From: Zygnema cylindricum
Lineage: Eukaryota; Streptophyta; Zygnematophyceae; Zygnematales; Zygnemataceae
DNA length: 64,000 nucleotides
Assembly (NCBI GenBank): GCA_037447655.1
Contig: JBBHKE010002052.1
Span: forward strand, 124,976 to 188,975
Reading direction: 5' to 3'
Shown: positions 37,275 to 49,727 of the stretch, piece by piece
Numbering within the stretch: the stretch's first letter is position 1
How the letters are laid out: every line of letters begins with the position of its first letter
Notes under the pieces: model-generated
Told to the model about the DNA's origin: nothing
The model's input: the letters and a program-made list of their open reading frames with translations, nothing else
Database searches by the model: none
Made by a program: the position numbers and the translations under genes

Positions 37275-38330
37275 CTACGAGAGGGATGGGGGGGTAGAAA
37301 AGGGCATTATCATTATCACGGGAAACATCCGCATTTGGGATTTTTTACAATACCCCGGTGCAGATTGAGTCTGGCTACGGGATTTTATCGTATGTTTCCC
37401 AAGCACGCACATCACCTTTTCTATTTGGAATTTCTCAAGCATATTCCCTATAGCTTCTTTCTGGGTAAGTCTAATAATACTTTTCCCCCTATCTCTTTCT
37501 ATTTGATTTCCCAAAATGTATCTTGCCTCCTTTAAATCCTCCATGTTAAATTTGCTTCTAAGATCTTTCTTTAATTTATTGATCTTTTCCATTGACTTCC
37601 TTAACACCAGCAAATAATCCACATAAATTGCAATAAAAATAACACCATTCTCATCCTCAAACATATTAATAGAATGGTCATAACTGATCCGAATATATCC
37701 CAGACCGGTGAGAAACTCATCTAGTTTTTTATTCCATTCTGTGGGAGCCTGTTTCAATCCGTATAAGGACTTTATGAGTTTGGAGACTTTGCTCTCCTCT
37801 CATTTGTCTACAAACCCCTCTGGTTATCGCATGAAGATTTCTTCCTCTAGTTCGCAATTGAGGAAGGCGGTATAATATCCATTTGGTGTATTTCTATGTC
37901 TTCCGCTGCCGATAGATTGAGGAGAATTCTTGCTGATGGGAACCGAACCACAAGAGCAAAAGTCTCCTCATAATCGATCCCCTATTTTTGGTTAAACCCC
38001 TTTGCTACCAACCGTGCCTTATATCCTTTAATGGTATTATTTGTGTTCAGTTTCAATTTAAACACCCATTTGCACCCAATTGGTAATCTGTTCGGAAAAC
38101 AACCCACAAGTTCCCAAGTATTTGCTTCTATGATGGAGGTCATCTCATCATTTATGGCTCTAACCCATTTGTATTTCTCTGGACTCTTCATTTCCTCCGA
38201 GTATGACCGAGGCTCATTAGGGTGAGACAGCTTAGTAACCTTTTGAGCGACGTGTTTTTCATATAGCCTTTTGTTGCTTCTTCGTCCTCCCTCAAAGTCC
38301 AAAGCTGGAATGGAGGGAAGTCCCGGTTCC
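37275..38330 (-). pseudogene. E1 reverse transcriptase remnant
   Basis: WVRAINDEMTSIIEANTWELV, GCKWVFKLKLNTNNTIKGYKARLVAKGFNQK, then QAPTEWNKKLDEFL and the active-site region IFIAIYVDYLLVL, where copia enzymes have YVDD. LTQKEAIGNMLEKF follows and the similarity ends near 37290. Stops and frameshifts lie between 37757 and 37982. Confidence 0.85.
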
Positions 38331-38948
38331 TCCTTACTGTCTCATCAGCTCCCCTATCCATGGAAGCCGGTTCCGGCTCCGCCTCCTCTGTCTCCTAGGA
38401 ATGCATAGAGATAAGGGGAGATTCTGATATATCTCCCCTGAATCTGCAATCACTTTTTCACTCATGTCCCTTCCGAAAGATCGGAGTCCTCACTTTGAGA
38501 CTCAAAGCTGATTCTTATCTTCTTCGAATATTTGAACAGGTCAAATGATTTCCGTTCATCCATGACAACTAGGTGCTTTACCAAAATGATATCTTGTTTA
38601 GCTAAGTCATAGACTATATATCCCTTGACATCCTCATCATATCCCCTAAAATATCTAGGTGTCTATTTAGCATGTAGTTTTTTCTATCCGTTTCAAGACT
38701 GTAAACTTGACTACCGAATACTTTCAAGTGAGAAATATCTGGTTTCCTTCAAACCCATCTCTCATAAGGTGTCATTCATTTCACGGCTGTGGTAAGGACT
38801 TTATTTTTAATGTAGTTAGCATAGTTCATGGCTTCGGCCCAAAACATTTTTCTTATCTTCTTGTTGGCCAACATACTACGTACCTTATCTCCAGAGTCAA
38901 GTTTAACCTCTCAGCTACCCTATTTTGTTCTGGATTTCTTGGTAAAGT

Positions 38949-39173
38949 TTACTGATTCTGAATTTCCTCATCTCTCAAGTATTCCTCAAACTGATTAGAG
39001 GTATATTCTCCCCCATTATCACTCCTTATTCTCTTAATGTGGGTTCCGTGCAACTTCTCACTCCAGGTTTTATATTCTTTGAAGTAAGTTGGTGTTGCAG
39101 ACTTTTTTTTTAGGAAGTTGACTCTAGAGTATCTAGACCTGTCATCAGTAATTGTCAACATAAACCTTTTCTT
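38949..39173 (-). pseudogene. E1 integrase core remnant
   Basis: FMLTITDDRSRYSRVNFLKKK and IRSDNGGEYTSNQFEEYL give two of the catalytic acidic positions of the copia integrase core. The upstream part (GEKLLDLVHTNIWGPTKVLSVEG, 40720-40632) is separated by solo LTR S1. Confidence 0.8.
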
Positions 39174-40629
39174 TGTTGTCTATAGCCTATTTCAGTCATG
39201 GATCACTCACGGAAAACACCCACAGACTACCTCAAAACAACTGTGTTTCAGACAACACAAATTACTCCACAGAATACAAAAACACCTCAAACTGCACCAA
39301 TATGTAGTATGTACTTGACACTATAACCTCCCAAAGTTACAGCCTGATCCACAAATGAATCCAAAAGATGTGAGCTCCAGAGTTTCCCAAAAACAGCCGA
39401 CAGCTTATCAAACTAACCAAGTAAATCTCTCACAGAATTTTACAGAAAAAATCACAACAGAATGAAAATACAGAACCATATAGTTCTATATCATAGAACA
39501 TCCACACAAAGTTTCATATTAAGATATCAATCATAGTGATCACACTAACAGGTCAAAGATGCAGAAAAACAGTTTGCCATTACTTTGATAAACTTAGCTG
39601 ATAATAAGAAATAAACTAAGTCCTACAATTTATACTCACAGAGTCATCTACTGAATTTTACACTAATCAAGGAACTACACGTGTAACTAACTACTATACG
39701 CTAATAAAAAACACTAAACGTCAACGGTACGTCTACTGTACCGGAAGTACGTCCAAAACCCTATTTTTAACTTTTATCCTAATATAATCTTGTAACACTA
39801 AAATTAATTCACTACATACAAAATATAGTTGTTTCAGATATACACAAATAGTGGTCGTACATAAATTGTGCCAATTGCTTAGTCAGCAATTGGCAAATCC
39901 GTCCAAACAACTGTAAGCATCCGTACAAGTCAATTCCGAATTCACGGATGGTCGTAAGATGTAAAGTAGATCTTCGCGGTGGACGACACGCGTCCAATTC
40001 ATTATCTGTGGTCCCATTTCAAATTGATGCTTAGTCAACATGGTTCACATAAGTCCTGCCGAATGTTGTTGTGCGGTACGAATCACTTGAGTGCGTACGA
40101 TGTGCTTCGTCACTTTTGGTACCGCGTGAATCGCGTCCGTCGACACGATTCGAATCAACGTTCCATACTGAAGCCGTACATTGAATTTACCAGATGTCCA
40201 GTCCAAACTTCGTCTGTCCGATTCTGCGAATCCGCTCGTTCGATATATGACACGTGTATGTGAGTGTCGGCGCGATTCTGAAATACCTGCAAAGTCCTCA
40301 TATGCTAACGCGTATCCTTATAGAATAAATGACAATTCTTTTTGTCCTTATAGTACTGTAACACTATGAGGGGTCAATACTGAAGTGTTTTATATCCAAA
40401 AAATATTCTGAGTACTAATCCCTCTCTCACTGACCTATTTACTGAGTACTAAAGCTTTCTAATTACAACACTCCCCTAAAGCTTAAGACTCAATACTGCA
40501 CTAAGTCTACAGAGATGTCAACTGTAATATAGGTACATACTGAAGCAAGAACTCAGAAAATATTATAAGTTCGGAAATTCCCTCTCACAACCTCCAATGC
40601 TAAACATCCAAAACTTCACAAAAACAACA
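39174..40629 (-). mobile_element. Solo LTR S1 in the E1 integrase (1456 bp)
   Basis: Ends TGTTGTCTATAGCC and AAAACAACA. The host integrase reads ...TKVLSVEG to the right and RFMLTITDDRSR to the left. Flanks TTCTT and TTCCC are an eroded duplication (3 of 5). No coding region inside. Confidence 0.7.
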
Positions 40630-40761
40630 TTCCCTTCGACTGAAAGTACTTTTGTCGGCCCCCAGATGTTTGTGTGGACCAGATCTAGTAATTTCTCACC
40701 TCTATAAGTGGCAGTTTTGGGAAAGGGGGGTCTGTGAGTCTTACCTTAGGCACATCCACTA

Positions 40762-41911
40762 TGTAATTTTGTGGGGTCCAATCCCCCACAAAATTCGAAG
40801 ATCCAAAGAAACTTATCTAGATAGTGTTGACTCCAAGTTGATATAAACCCAAATGATTGACACCTTGACAATGAAAACCCCAATACATCTTCACCCTTTT
40901 GAAATAATACATTTTGTGTGCTCAGTTCTCTCACAAAATGCAATGTTAGAATATAAGTTTTGGATAACATTCCCCACTTTGACTTTCCCTTAGAAATGTA
41001 GCCACACAAGCAAGCAAAAACCCTGACCAACTACACCCCTGTGTAGCCACGACTCCCTTGAGTCTGTTGTTAAAAGAATCATTGAAAATGGTCAATTAAA
41101 TGAGTTGTAATTAAATGGCAAAGTTTGCCTATTTATACAGATGCTTTCTTGGAGAGAGGTGGCTACCTACCAAAATTATTCTAAGTCCTAAAACCCCTCT
41201 CTAAGCTCCCTATTACTGAGGTACGGACCAATCATACGAGTGTACTGTACCGGAAAGAATAGGTACCAGAGTACTTTTTGTATAGTCCGTGTACGACATT
41301 GCCATAATGGGACATTTATCACATCCGAAATTGCCATCTTGCGTTCCAAAGATCCCGCAATCCTCCCACATTATGCCACCTGTCACCTGAAGTGGCGGTG
41401 CTCAAAAACGCCAAGTCGCCCACCCCTGAATCCACGATCGCACCAGGACGGTTCAATGAAGACCGACATTTAATAATGGCCGACTAAATAAAATGTAGTT
41501 TCGTAAATTTCGTGCGGTCTAATCCATTTTCGTCTACAGTCCTTCCTGTAATCTGTTAAATGAAACGTATTCCATGGTTCATGTTTATATAATTATCGTA
41601 CCCTTTATACTTTAGCACTGATCATAGACTATATGATAAAGTTATCGACTATCGAATTCTTGACGGACTGCAAGTAGCAGGATCAAATCCTAGGTCTGTC
41701 AAATCCCTTTTGGTAAACCTACCAAAAACTACAGCCTTTATCTCTCTTTGGGCAACATGGGCAGCCATGGCTCTAGCTTTTTCTCCAACCTTCAGTGACT
41801 GCGAAAAGCGTGGGGGTTTGGAGAGTGAAGCGAGAGGCATAATGCCTTTGTTGACTTCCTCTATATTGTTTTTTCCTCTATTTAGACGTAGAAAATACAT
41901 ATATTTTATCA
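40762..41911 (-). mobile_element. Solo LTR S2 in E1 (1150 bp, perfect CACTA duplication)
   Basis: Starts TGTAATTTTGTGGGG and ends TTTTATCA, with CACTA at 40757-40761 and 41912-41916. Without it, E1 reads NEIMDD-CSGCA, the integrase zinc finger. Shares an internal GCAGCCATGGCTCT region with the other LTRs of this family. Confidence 0.88.
40765..40796. other. Hairpin at the edge of solo LTR S2
   Basis: AATTTTGTGGGG and CCCCCACAAAATT pair over about 12 bp around a short loop, immediately inside the LTR terminus. Confidence 0.6.
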
Positions 41912-42486
41912 CACTACAATCATCCATTATTTCATTATCCCCAAATTGAATGCCTTCTACTACCACAAGCTCGTTCATTTCCCTCAGCCTATCAAAGTGC
42001 ACATGCTCCGATTGCTTATGCCAAATCATCAAGTTTGGGACACCAACGTAGTAAGCATTCTTCTTTTCATTACTCAGGTTAAGCCTAAACATTCCTTGGC
42101 TACCCTTATCTGCTGTGAAGAAGACATCGTCCCCATACTTAGCTGTAAAGACTCTCTTTCTAGTGAAGGTATCAAATTCCTTATCATCTAATACAGAGGT
42201 AGAGTCAAGATTTTTACTTAGTTAAGGAATATAAAGTACATCTGAGAAGTTGAGTATAGAAGTGTTACCCTCCACTAAGAATTTCAGATCAAACAAACCC
42301 ACTAGATCTGTAATAACTTCTCTCCCTTCTCAATACCTTATCTCTAAATTACACATATTTCTTAGCTTGGTAAAGAGGTGCATATCATGACACATATGCA
42401 TGGATGCACTTGAATCAATGATCAATCCTTCTTGTGGAGCTTCCCGAATAGCTCCAACAACGCACTTTTGTTTCCGAGGGATCTCC
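41912..42486 (-). pseudogene. E1 protease and integrase zinc-binding remnant
   Basis: Element-strand reading: PRKQKCVVGA (near 42480), IDSSASMHMCHDMHLFTKL (protease site with DSSAS instead of DSGAS), then WHKQSEHVHFDRLREMNEL and FGDNEIMDD at 42030-41917. The two His of the integrase HHCC finger are here; the Cys pair lies beyond solo LTR S2, at 40761-40745. Confidence 0.75.
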
Positions 42487-43536
42487 TACAACTTTAAGAC
42501 CTCCATACGTCCTCTGAGTAGGCAGCTCACACTAAGCCTCTAGGATATCTTTAACTTCTTTGTGTTTCAGCAAGAATAAGTGCCACCCTGGCAGACAAAA
42601 ACTCTTACCACTTTCACCTCTGTGAAAGCAAGACTCCCCTGAGTCGATAGAAAAAAGAATATTTGAATTTTCTCCTCTGAGCAGTAAGTTATGGAGGGTC
42701 AAAGTTGACCCTTTTGTTCAGAAGCTCCCCGAGAGAGAGGGTTCTATGTTCCAAATTTTCCTAAGTCCTATCTCTCTCTAAAACTTTATCTACTGAAGTA
42801 CCACACCAATCAAAATATTGTGTCGTAAAGAAGGGTACAGGTGTCGTTGTACTTTCTGTACACCCATTATACGACATGGCCAACTCGTCGACACATGTCA
42901 TATTTGGATTCTTTTTTGTAATCCCTGGAGATGTCCTAATCGAATGTGGGAGCGCCACATGTTAATCTATATGGCGGTGACCCGAAACCGCCAAAATCTT
43001 ATTTCGCGATCTCGGCATCTTTCGCGGCCGTCCGATCAATACCGCATTTTAATCGTAGCCGTCATAAATCGTTGCGTGATATTTTTTTTGTTGTCGAAAC
43101 AAAATGCGCGATATCCGTTTCGGAACCGTACTGTATTACGTACTTTTCAAAACTGTGTCCATGCACGACGTCTATAGTTTCCGTTAAATGAATTAGTTCA
43201 CGCCTAACATTTTATATATTTGTCAAACACTATATGTCTTTGCACCGATCCTAAACTTGTACGATAAAGCTAAGAGCTACCGGTTAGCTTAAGAGACAGT
43301 AGGTTCTAAGATCAAATCGTGGATCAGTCAAGTACCCTTTTAGTAAATCTACCAAAACATCTGCCTGTCTCTCTTTGGATAGCACAGGCAACCATGGCTC
43401 TATCTCCCTCTTCAACTTTCAGTGACTGCGACAAATGTGGGAGCCGAAGAGAGGAGTTAGAGGCAGACTGCCTCGACTTCTTTTCTGCATTTAATTTTAG
43501 ACCTACGGAATACTAAAAGAACCATTAATTTCTATA
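42487..43536 (-). repeat. 3' LTR of E2
   Basis: Starts TACAACTTTAAGACCTCC (first dinucleotide mutated from TG) and ends TTAATTTCTATA. Aligns with 50273-51321 across its length. Confidence 0.8.
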
Positions 43537-44222
43537 ATCCCTTAATTTTCTAGTCACCATTTAATTTTAGACCACACTTTTCCATGCAAAAAATTAGCTT
43601 AGGGGAAGGCACAGGTTTGGTCATCATATATGCTACCATTTCACTATCTGTTCTATATTCTAAACTGATTATGCTGTCTTCTACCTTTTCCTTAACGAAG
43701 CTAAGTCCAATATCCATATGTTTTGCTTTAAAAAAGTATTTATGATTGGCAGAAATGGCAATAGCTGCCTAATTGTCACAAAACACTTTCTGAACACCAC
43801 TCTTAAGATGACCAAGTTCACCAAGCTAGGACTTGACCCACATTAATTCTTAACAGCAGAGCAAGAGGCAATGTACTCAGCCTCCATGGAAGACTGAGCA
43901 ATGATATTTTGTTGCTTGATGCTCTAGCAACAAGCCCCATCACCCACTTATTATACATATCCGGACGTGCATCTCCTCATACGAGCATCCCTATAGCTGG
44001 CATCACTCCAAGTGGTGATGTCAGTATTGTTCCCACCCAAATGCAACCATAGATCTGTAGTCCCTATGAGATATCTAAAGACTCTCTTAGTTGCCTCCCA
44101 ATCTTTCTTAGTGGGAGCATTCAAACTCCTACTTAGTACTCCTACAGCTGCAGCTATGTCCGGAAGGGTATAAATCATGAAATATATTAGGTTGACCACT
44201 ACTTGTCTATAAGGGATGGTTT
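43537..44222 (-). pseudogene. E2 RNase H region
   Basis: IPYRQVVVNLIYFMIYTLPD, IAAAVGVLSRSLNAPTKKDW, LGGNNTDITTWSDASYRDA, then QNIIAQSSMEAEYIASC and KHMDIGLSFVKEKVED before the 3' LTR. The motifs ...SDA... and ...EAEY.A match the copia RNase H. It joins in frame with the RT end at 45562 once solo LTR S3 is removed. Confidence 0.85.
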
Positions 44223-45561
44223 TGTTGTTCTTTGGTCTAAAATAGACCGGAGAAGCCACCCAAACTATCATGCAAAAAGCTAAGCAAAAATAGGTCGACG
44301 AACAATCATTTGAAATGCATCCTCCATTTAACATACTACAACATTTAGGGTTTCATGGAATAATCAACATAAATAAACCCTATGACATCATCTAAGGTTT
44401 GATGGAATAATCGACATAAACAAACCCTAGGACAAATGCATTAACAATGCAAAACATATATAAAATAACATAAATAAATAATAAAAACAAATGCATCACA
44501 CATAAACAAGAGTACAATCAAAGTATAATCAAATAATCATTATATCATTCAAAGTGCATGACCTAATCGACAACCCTAAAATACTACATCTTCGGTCCCC
44601 ACTTTACTAACCAGCATTGATTATTTATTCTAATGAAGCTCAAATCTATATATACACTTGTGAGCTGTTAACAAATCACTAAGTGTCAAAATAACCAACG
44701 TAAATTACGTAACTGTCATTAAATCAAACTAATCGTAAGCGTACACCTGAAAGTCAAGCAATCGTAAGCGTACACTTGTCTGCAAATACGACACATAAAT
44801 TAAAGTGTCGATATCCTCATTAATCACGTAAAATATAACTATTTTAATCAACACTAAATCATTAATTCAAATAAGACAAAACATTGATGCTTCAAATATT
44901 TACACCGACGCATCCAAAAATCCGCGTCATAAGTGACAACTTGCTTAGTCACTTGTCGATAAGTCCACGTAGTGAACCGACATCGCATATGTACGGTCCA
45001 CTAGATAATGCGTCATTAAAGATAATGAGATCCCTTGAAAATATCGGTAGACGACATTCGCCCTCCACGTGTACCATGACCAACTTGCCGAAATCAATTC
45101 GTACGATCCAATTCTGTCCGTACCGAAATCACGTACTTCGTCATAAATGCGCCTTGTCGCATTTAAGGTACACGTCATTTTCGATAAATGCATGTCGCAA
45201 TAAGCGACAACTTAAAGTACACCTGTCAAATACGACGCTCCGTACCGGCGGCGTCCCATGTAATAAATGTCACCTGTCGCATTATGTTTCGTACGTGCGA
45301 CGTACAATTTTACGATTTTACATACTTCGAATATCATACATCGGATCGTTTCGCGATCCGCCGTCCATTTCACTTACGCGAACCGTACTTTTACATATGT
45401 TTGTTCGCGTCACTCAATTCGTACTTCCGTACGTCGAACTTCAATTAATTTCACTTCTCCCTTAACCCAAAAATGCATTCGTGCCACCACATTAATTTCG
45501 GTAAATACGTAGCACGAAAACACGCGCACCCAAGTACGAAACTGAATCTTCCAAAACAACA
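44223..45561 (-). mobile_element. Solo LTR S3 between E2 RT and RNase H (1339 bp)
   Basis: Ends TGTTGTTCTTTGG and CAAAACAACA. Flanks GGTTT (44218-44222) and GGTTC (45562-45566) agree at 4 of 5. Removing it restores KRFMRT-IPYRQVV. The same TGTTGT/ACAACA termini as S1 suggest one family. The 193-codon frame inside (44884-45465) has no recognisable domain. Confidence 0.82.
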
Positions 45562-46430
45562 GGTTCGCATAAATCTTTTCTCTTTGGAGCCTACCTTATC
45601 ATCCAAAATTATAAATCGCTCTTCCACACTCCCCTCACTTCCCTTCTTTTGTTCCATAAGAGTGGTACAACTATTAGCCTTGTCCTTTTGGGATCTTACT
45701 TACATGTTTTCAATGGCCTCTTTTTGAGTTAATGTTATTATCTTTCTATCTTTGTCTCTCCCTACCTGAATTCCCAAAATATACCTTGTTTCTCTTATAT
45801 CTTTCATCTCAAATCTTCCTTTTAAATCATTTTTTAACTTATTTATTTTATCCATAGATTTACTTAAAAGAAGGAAATAATCAACAAAAATTGCAATAAA
45901 AATAATTCGTTCCTCATCTTCAAAAAAATAAATTAAGTGATCTGAGCAAATCCGAATATATCCTAAACTTGTAAGAAACTCATCGAGCTTTTGTTACATT
46001 GTCGGGGCGCCTGTTTCAACCCATACAAAGATTTGATCAATCGGCATACCTCGCTCTCCTCCTCTTGCTCCACAAATCCTTCGGGCTATCGCATAAAAAT
46101 CTCCTCTTCTAATTCTCCATGTAGGAAGGCCGTCTTGATGTCCATTTGATGCAGTTCCATGTCTTCAGCTGCCGCCATATTGAGAAGTATTAGAACAAAG
46201 GGAAACGTGAAGACCGGAGCAAAAGTCTCCTCGTAGTCAATTCCCTCCTTTTGGGTAAATCCTTTCGCCACTAACCGAGCCTTATAGCGCTCAATGGTGT
46301 TATCCGTGTTGAGTTTCAATTTGAAAACCCACTTACTCCCGATTGGCTTCGTATCAAGGGGACAGTCCACCAATTCTCACCTATTGGCTGCCATAATCGA
46401 AGCCATCTCCTTAGTAATGGCTGTCTTCCA
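45562..46430 (-). pseudogene. E2 reverse transcriptase region
   Basis: IGSKWVFKLKLNTDNTIERY, KARLVAKGFTQKEGIDYEETFAPV, MDIKTAFLHGELEEEIFM and SLYGLKQAP are typical copia blocks. The active-site region reads IIFIAIFVDYFL near 45930-45890, with VDY in place of VDD as in E1. Stops follow 46086. The C-terminal part stops at RFMRT, at solo LTR S3. Confidence 0.85.
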
Positions 46431-47199
46431 CCAGTTACTCCCAGGACATTTCATCGCTTCACCAAAATTGTGGGTTCATCCGGATAAGACAGTTTGGTTA
46501 CCTTATTGTTAACTTGTTTCTCTTGCAGTCTTTTGCTGCTTCTCCTTCCACCCTTAAACTCTGATGCCAGAATGGATGGCCCTCGTGGATTCTTTCGAAC
46601 AATTACGACTGCTCCTTTATCTCTCGATTCCGGGTCTATTTCCACCACGTCTTCCACTTCGGTTAGAGTTGGCACTTGGGGTTCCACGACTGAATCCTCA
46701 TCAGTTTGATTTGTACTTGGTAGATCATCGTTTTTTCAAAAACTTGGAACATTAGGAAGCTCAAAGTCATCAAAATTTTCTGACTCTAACCTGATTTTGA
46801 ATGTCTTTGTATTCTTAAAGGGATCTATAGATTTCCCTTCCTCCATGACCACTAGATGTTTTACTAGAATTATATCTTCTCTCATGAGATCATAGACTCT
46901 ATATCCTTTTACATCTTTATCATATCTTAGCAGATATTATTGTTTTCCTTTCGGATCCAACTTCAAATTTGACCGATCAATGTCAAGGCTGAACTTAACT
47001 ACCAAAAACCTTTAAGTGCGAAACATCTAGTTTTCGGCCGATCCATCTCTCATAAGGAGTTTGGCCTTTTACTATTGAAGTAACAACTCTATTCTTGAGA
47101 TAATTCGCACAGTTCATAGTTTCGGCCCAAAATCTCTTTCCTATCTTCTTATTTGAGAGCATACTCCTGGCAGTATCACTTCGTGTTTATTTAAGCTCT

Positions 47200-47700
47200 C
47201 GTCTACACCATTGTGCTGAGGATTTTCAGGATCTGTCTTTTGGTGTTGAACTCCATCATCTCTCTAAAAATCCTCAAACTGATTGGAGTTATACTCTCCC
47301 CCATTATCACTCCATACTCTTCTAATAGAGGTTTTATAGAGTTTCTCACTTCATGCCTTATATGTCTTAAAAACCTGTGGGGCCTCTGATTTATTTTTCA
47401 AAACATACACTCTAGAGTATCGAGACCAATCGTCAATGATTGTCATCATAAACCTTTTACCACCGGGTGAGGGCACTCTGGCGGGTTCCCAAATATCAGT
47501 ATGTACCAAGTCTAACACTTTTTCTCTTTTATAAGTGGCTTCCTTTGGGAAAGGTAACCTGTGTGTATTACCTTGAGCACAACCACTACAATCATTTAGG
47601 TTGTCACTTTTTCCAAACTGAATTCCTTCCACTATTCCCATCATTTTCATTTCTTACAACTTATCTAAATGCACGTATCTAAGCCTCTTATGCCACAACA
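47200..47700 (-). pseudogene. E2 integrase region
   Basis: EGIQFGKSDNLNDCSGCAQG (zinc-finger Cys pair), KREKVLDLVHTDIWEPARVP and MMTIIDDWSRYSRVYVLKN, then SDNGGEYNSNQFEDF near 47300-47260. Interrupted by stops. Confidence 0.8.
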
Positions 47701-47806
47701 TGATATCATGAAAACCTCCATAATAAAGTTTTTTTCTTTTCATTGCTTAAAATCAGCCTAAACATTCATTGGCTACCTTTTTAATGAGGTAAAATAAATT
47801 TCCTCC

Positions 47807-48238
47807 TCAAAAGTTAGTAGTACAGGTTCCCTTCCTAGTGGTAGTCTCAAAACCATTATCATGTATCATAGACGTTAAGATGAGGTTTTTGTTTAACTCT
47901 GGAATAAACAACATATTAGTGATTGTCACTATGGATGTATTTCCCTCCACTAAGACTTTCAGAGATATCGATCCTACCATAGTAATAGTGACTACTCTCC
48001 TATCCTCATACTCTATCTCTACAGTGGGAATATTTCTCATCTTAGTGAATAGATGTTTATCCTTACACATGTGCATGGAGGCATCGGAATCCACAATCCA
48101 ATTTTCTTCACCTTTCAAACCTCTAAAAGCACATTTATGCTTTCGAGGAATTTTGACCTCGGTTTTTGCCTCCAACTCCTCATCCACCAAGAGCAGACCG
48201 TCCTCGTCTTCGAATTCCTCCTTGTGTACGTGAGTCAC
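47807..48238 (-). pseudogene. E2 protease region
   Basis: An open frame with KIPRKHKCAFRGLKGEENW and the active-site region VDSDASMHMCKDKHLF. The usual DSGAS is changed to DSDAS, which would be expected to disable the aspartic protease. The C-terminal part (FIPELNKNLILTSMIHDNGFE) is normal for the family. Confidence 0.8.
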
Positions 48239-48299
48239 AAGAGCCTTTTTATTTCATCTTGGAGGTCCACCAATCTGCCCCTCTTTTAACTGAAGTTTG

Positions 48300-48682
48300 G
48301 TTAGCTTAGTGCACTCCGCCATATAGTGCCCTGGTTGTTTACAAAAATGACACAAACCCTTGGGAGCCTTTAGTCCAAACTCCTTGGTCTGATATTTTTG
48401 CCCCCCCCTCCATAATTTCCGACCGGTTTTCTAGAATCGTTGTTCCTTTAATCGGTCCCGGCTGCCAAGGCTTGCCCACTCTTTCCTCCCTTCAGATCTC
48501 AATCATGTTCTCCCGGACGAAAATCATCCCTACCACTGAATTCCATATCCACCTTGAGTCTAGCAAGTCTTGCACACCGTTGACTATGTTCTCAAACTCA
48601 TCTGGTAACTTCATGAGCAAGCAGTTAACCTTAATCTTTTCAGTTTCAACCTTTCCAACACTCTCTAGCTCCATGAAAAGTG
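48300..48682 (-). pseudogene. E2 gag, C-terminal part with zinc knuckle
   Basis: FMELESVGKVETEKIKVNCL and LLMKLPDEFENIVNGVQ continue the gag interrupted at 49728. GLCHFCKQPGHYMAECTKL at about 48358-48303 is an intact CCHC knuckle (C-x2-C-x4-H-x4-C), the nucleic-acid-binding finger of the nucleocapsid. Confidence 0.85.
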
Positions 48683-49722
48683 TGAAACTCTTTGTCCTCT
48701 ATTGGACTACAGAAAACAGGAAGCCTCTAGATAGTTATTAACTAACCCACATTCAATGGCAACTACTGCTACCCAAGCAGACAAGCAGACAATCTAACTT
48801 CACCCTTGTGCAGCCTGGACTCCACTGAGTCTGTAAGAAAAAGAATCTTTGAAAATGCCCAACCATGCAATAAGTTATAAGCCGGCAAAAATGCCAATTT
48901 ATCCAACCTCTCAAAGAGAGAGAAAACCATCTATCTGATTTTTCTAAGTCCTAGCTTCCTCTCACAACCCCTATCAACTAACTGTAGGAACCAATCTGAA
49001 TACTGTATAGTACATAAAAGTATTAGTGTCAATGTACTTTTTGTACGACCTTTGTATGATAAGGCCAATAAGCGGACGCGTATCCTTTTTCCACTCGTCC
49101 GTACGTTCCTCAGAATTCCCGTGACCGAATGTTATTTCTCCACGTGGCGCCAAGTCATGCCACGTCACTAAGTGCCAAAGTGACCATTCCAGGATTTTGG
49201 CGAAAGTGTGCACCGTTGGATTTGACTCGAAATGCAATCTCAACTATTATAAATACTTGCGCGATATTTGTTTCGCTGTCGAAACAAAATGCGCGGTATC
49301 CGTTTTGAAACCGTACCATACTCTGTACTTTACAAAAACTGTATCTATCCATGTCGTATATAGTTTCAGTTAAATGAAATTGTTCATTTCTAAATATATA
49401 AATATCTATCAAACCTTAGAGCATTGAGCATTGGTCCTAGACTAATAAGATAAAGCTGACCGCTACCAGCCAACTTGACGGACGGCAAGTACCATAATCA
49501 AATCTTGGGTCTGTCGAGTATGTTTTTAGTAACTTACTAAAAATAACTGTCTGTTGAACTAAGGCAGCCATGGATCAACCACCCTCTCTATCTTTTCAGT
49601 GAAGACAACAAGTATGGGGGCTAGAGAGAGGAGGTGGAGGCAGGCTGTCCGTCCTTTTCTTTTCCTTTTATACTAACATATTTAAACCTAGAAAATACTA
49701 TAGAAATCTATTAATTTCAACA
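48683..49722 (-). mobile_element. Solo LTR S4 in E2 gag (1040 bp, perfect AAGTG duplication)
   Basis: Starts TGAAACTCTTTGTCC and ends TTAATTTCAACA, with AAGTG at 48678-48682 and 49723-49727. Removing it and one AAGTG restores gag as ELATL-FMELE. Closely related to the E1 5' LTR. Confidence 0.92.
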
Positions 49723-49727
49723 AAGTG

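Noticed and set aside
44884-45465. 193-codon plus-strand frame
   Set aside because: Lies entirely inside solo LTR S3 on the opposite strand, with no recognisable domain; probably chance openness.
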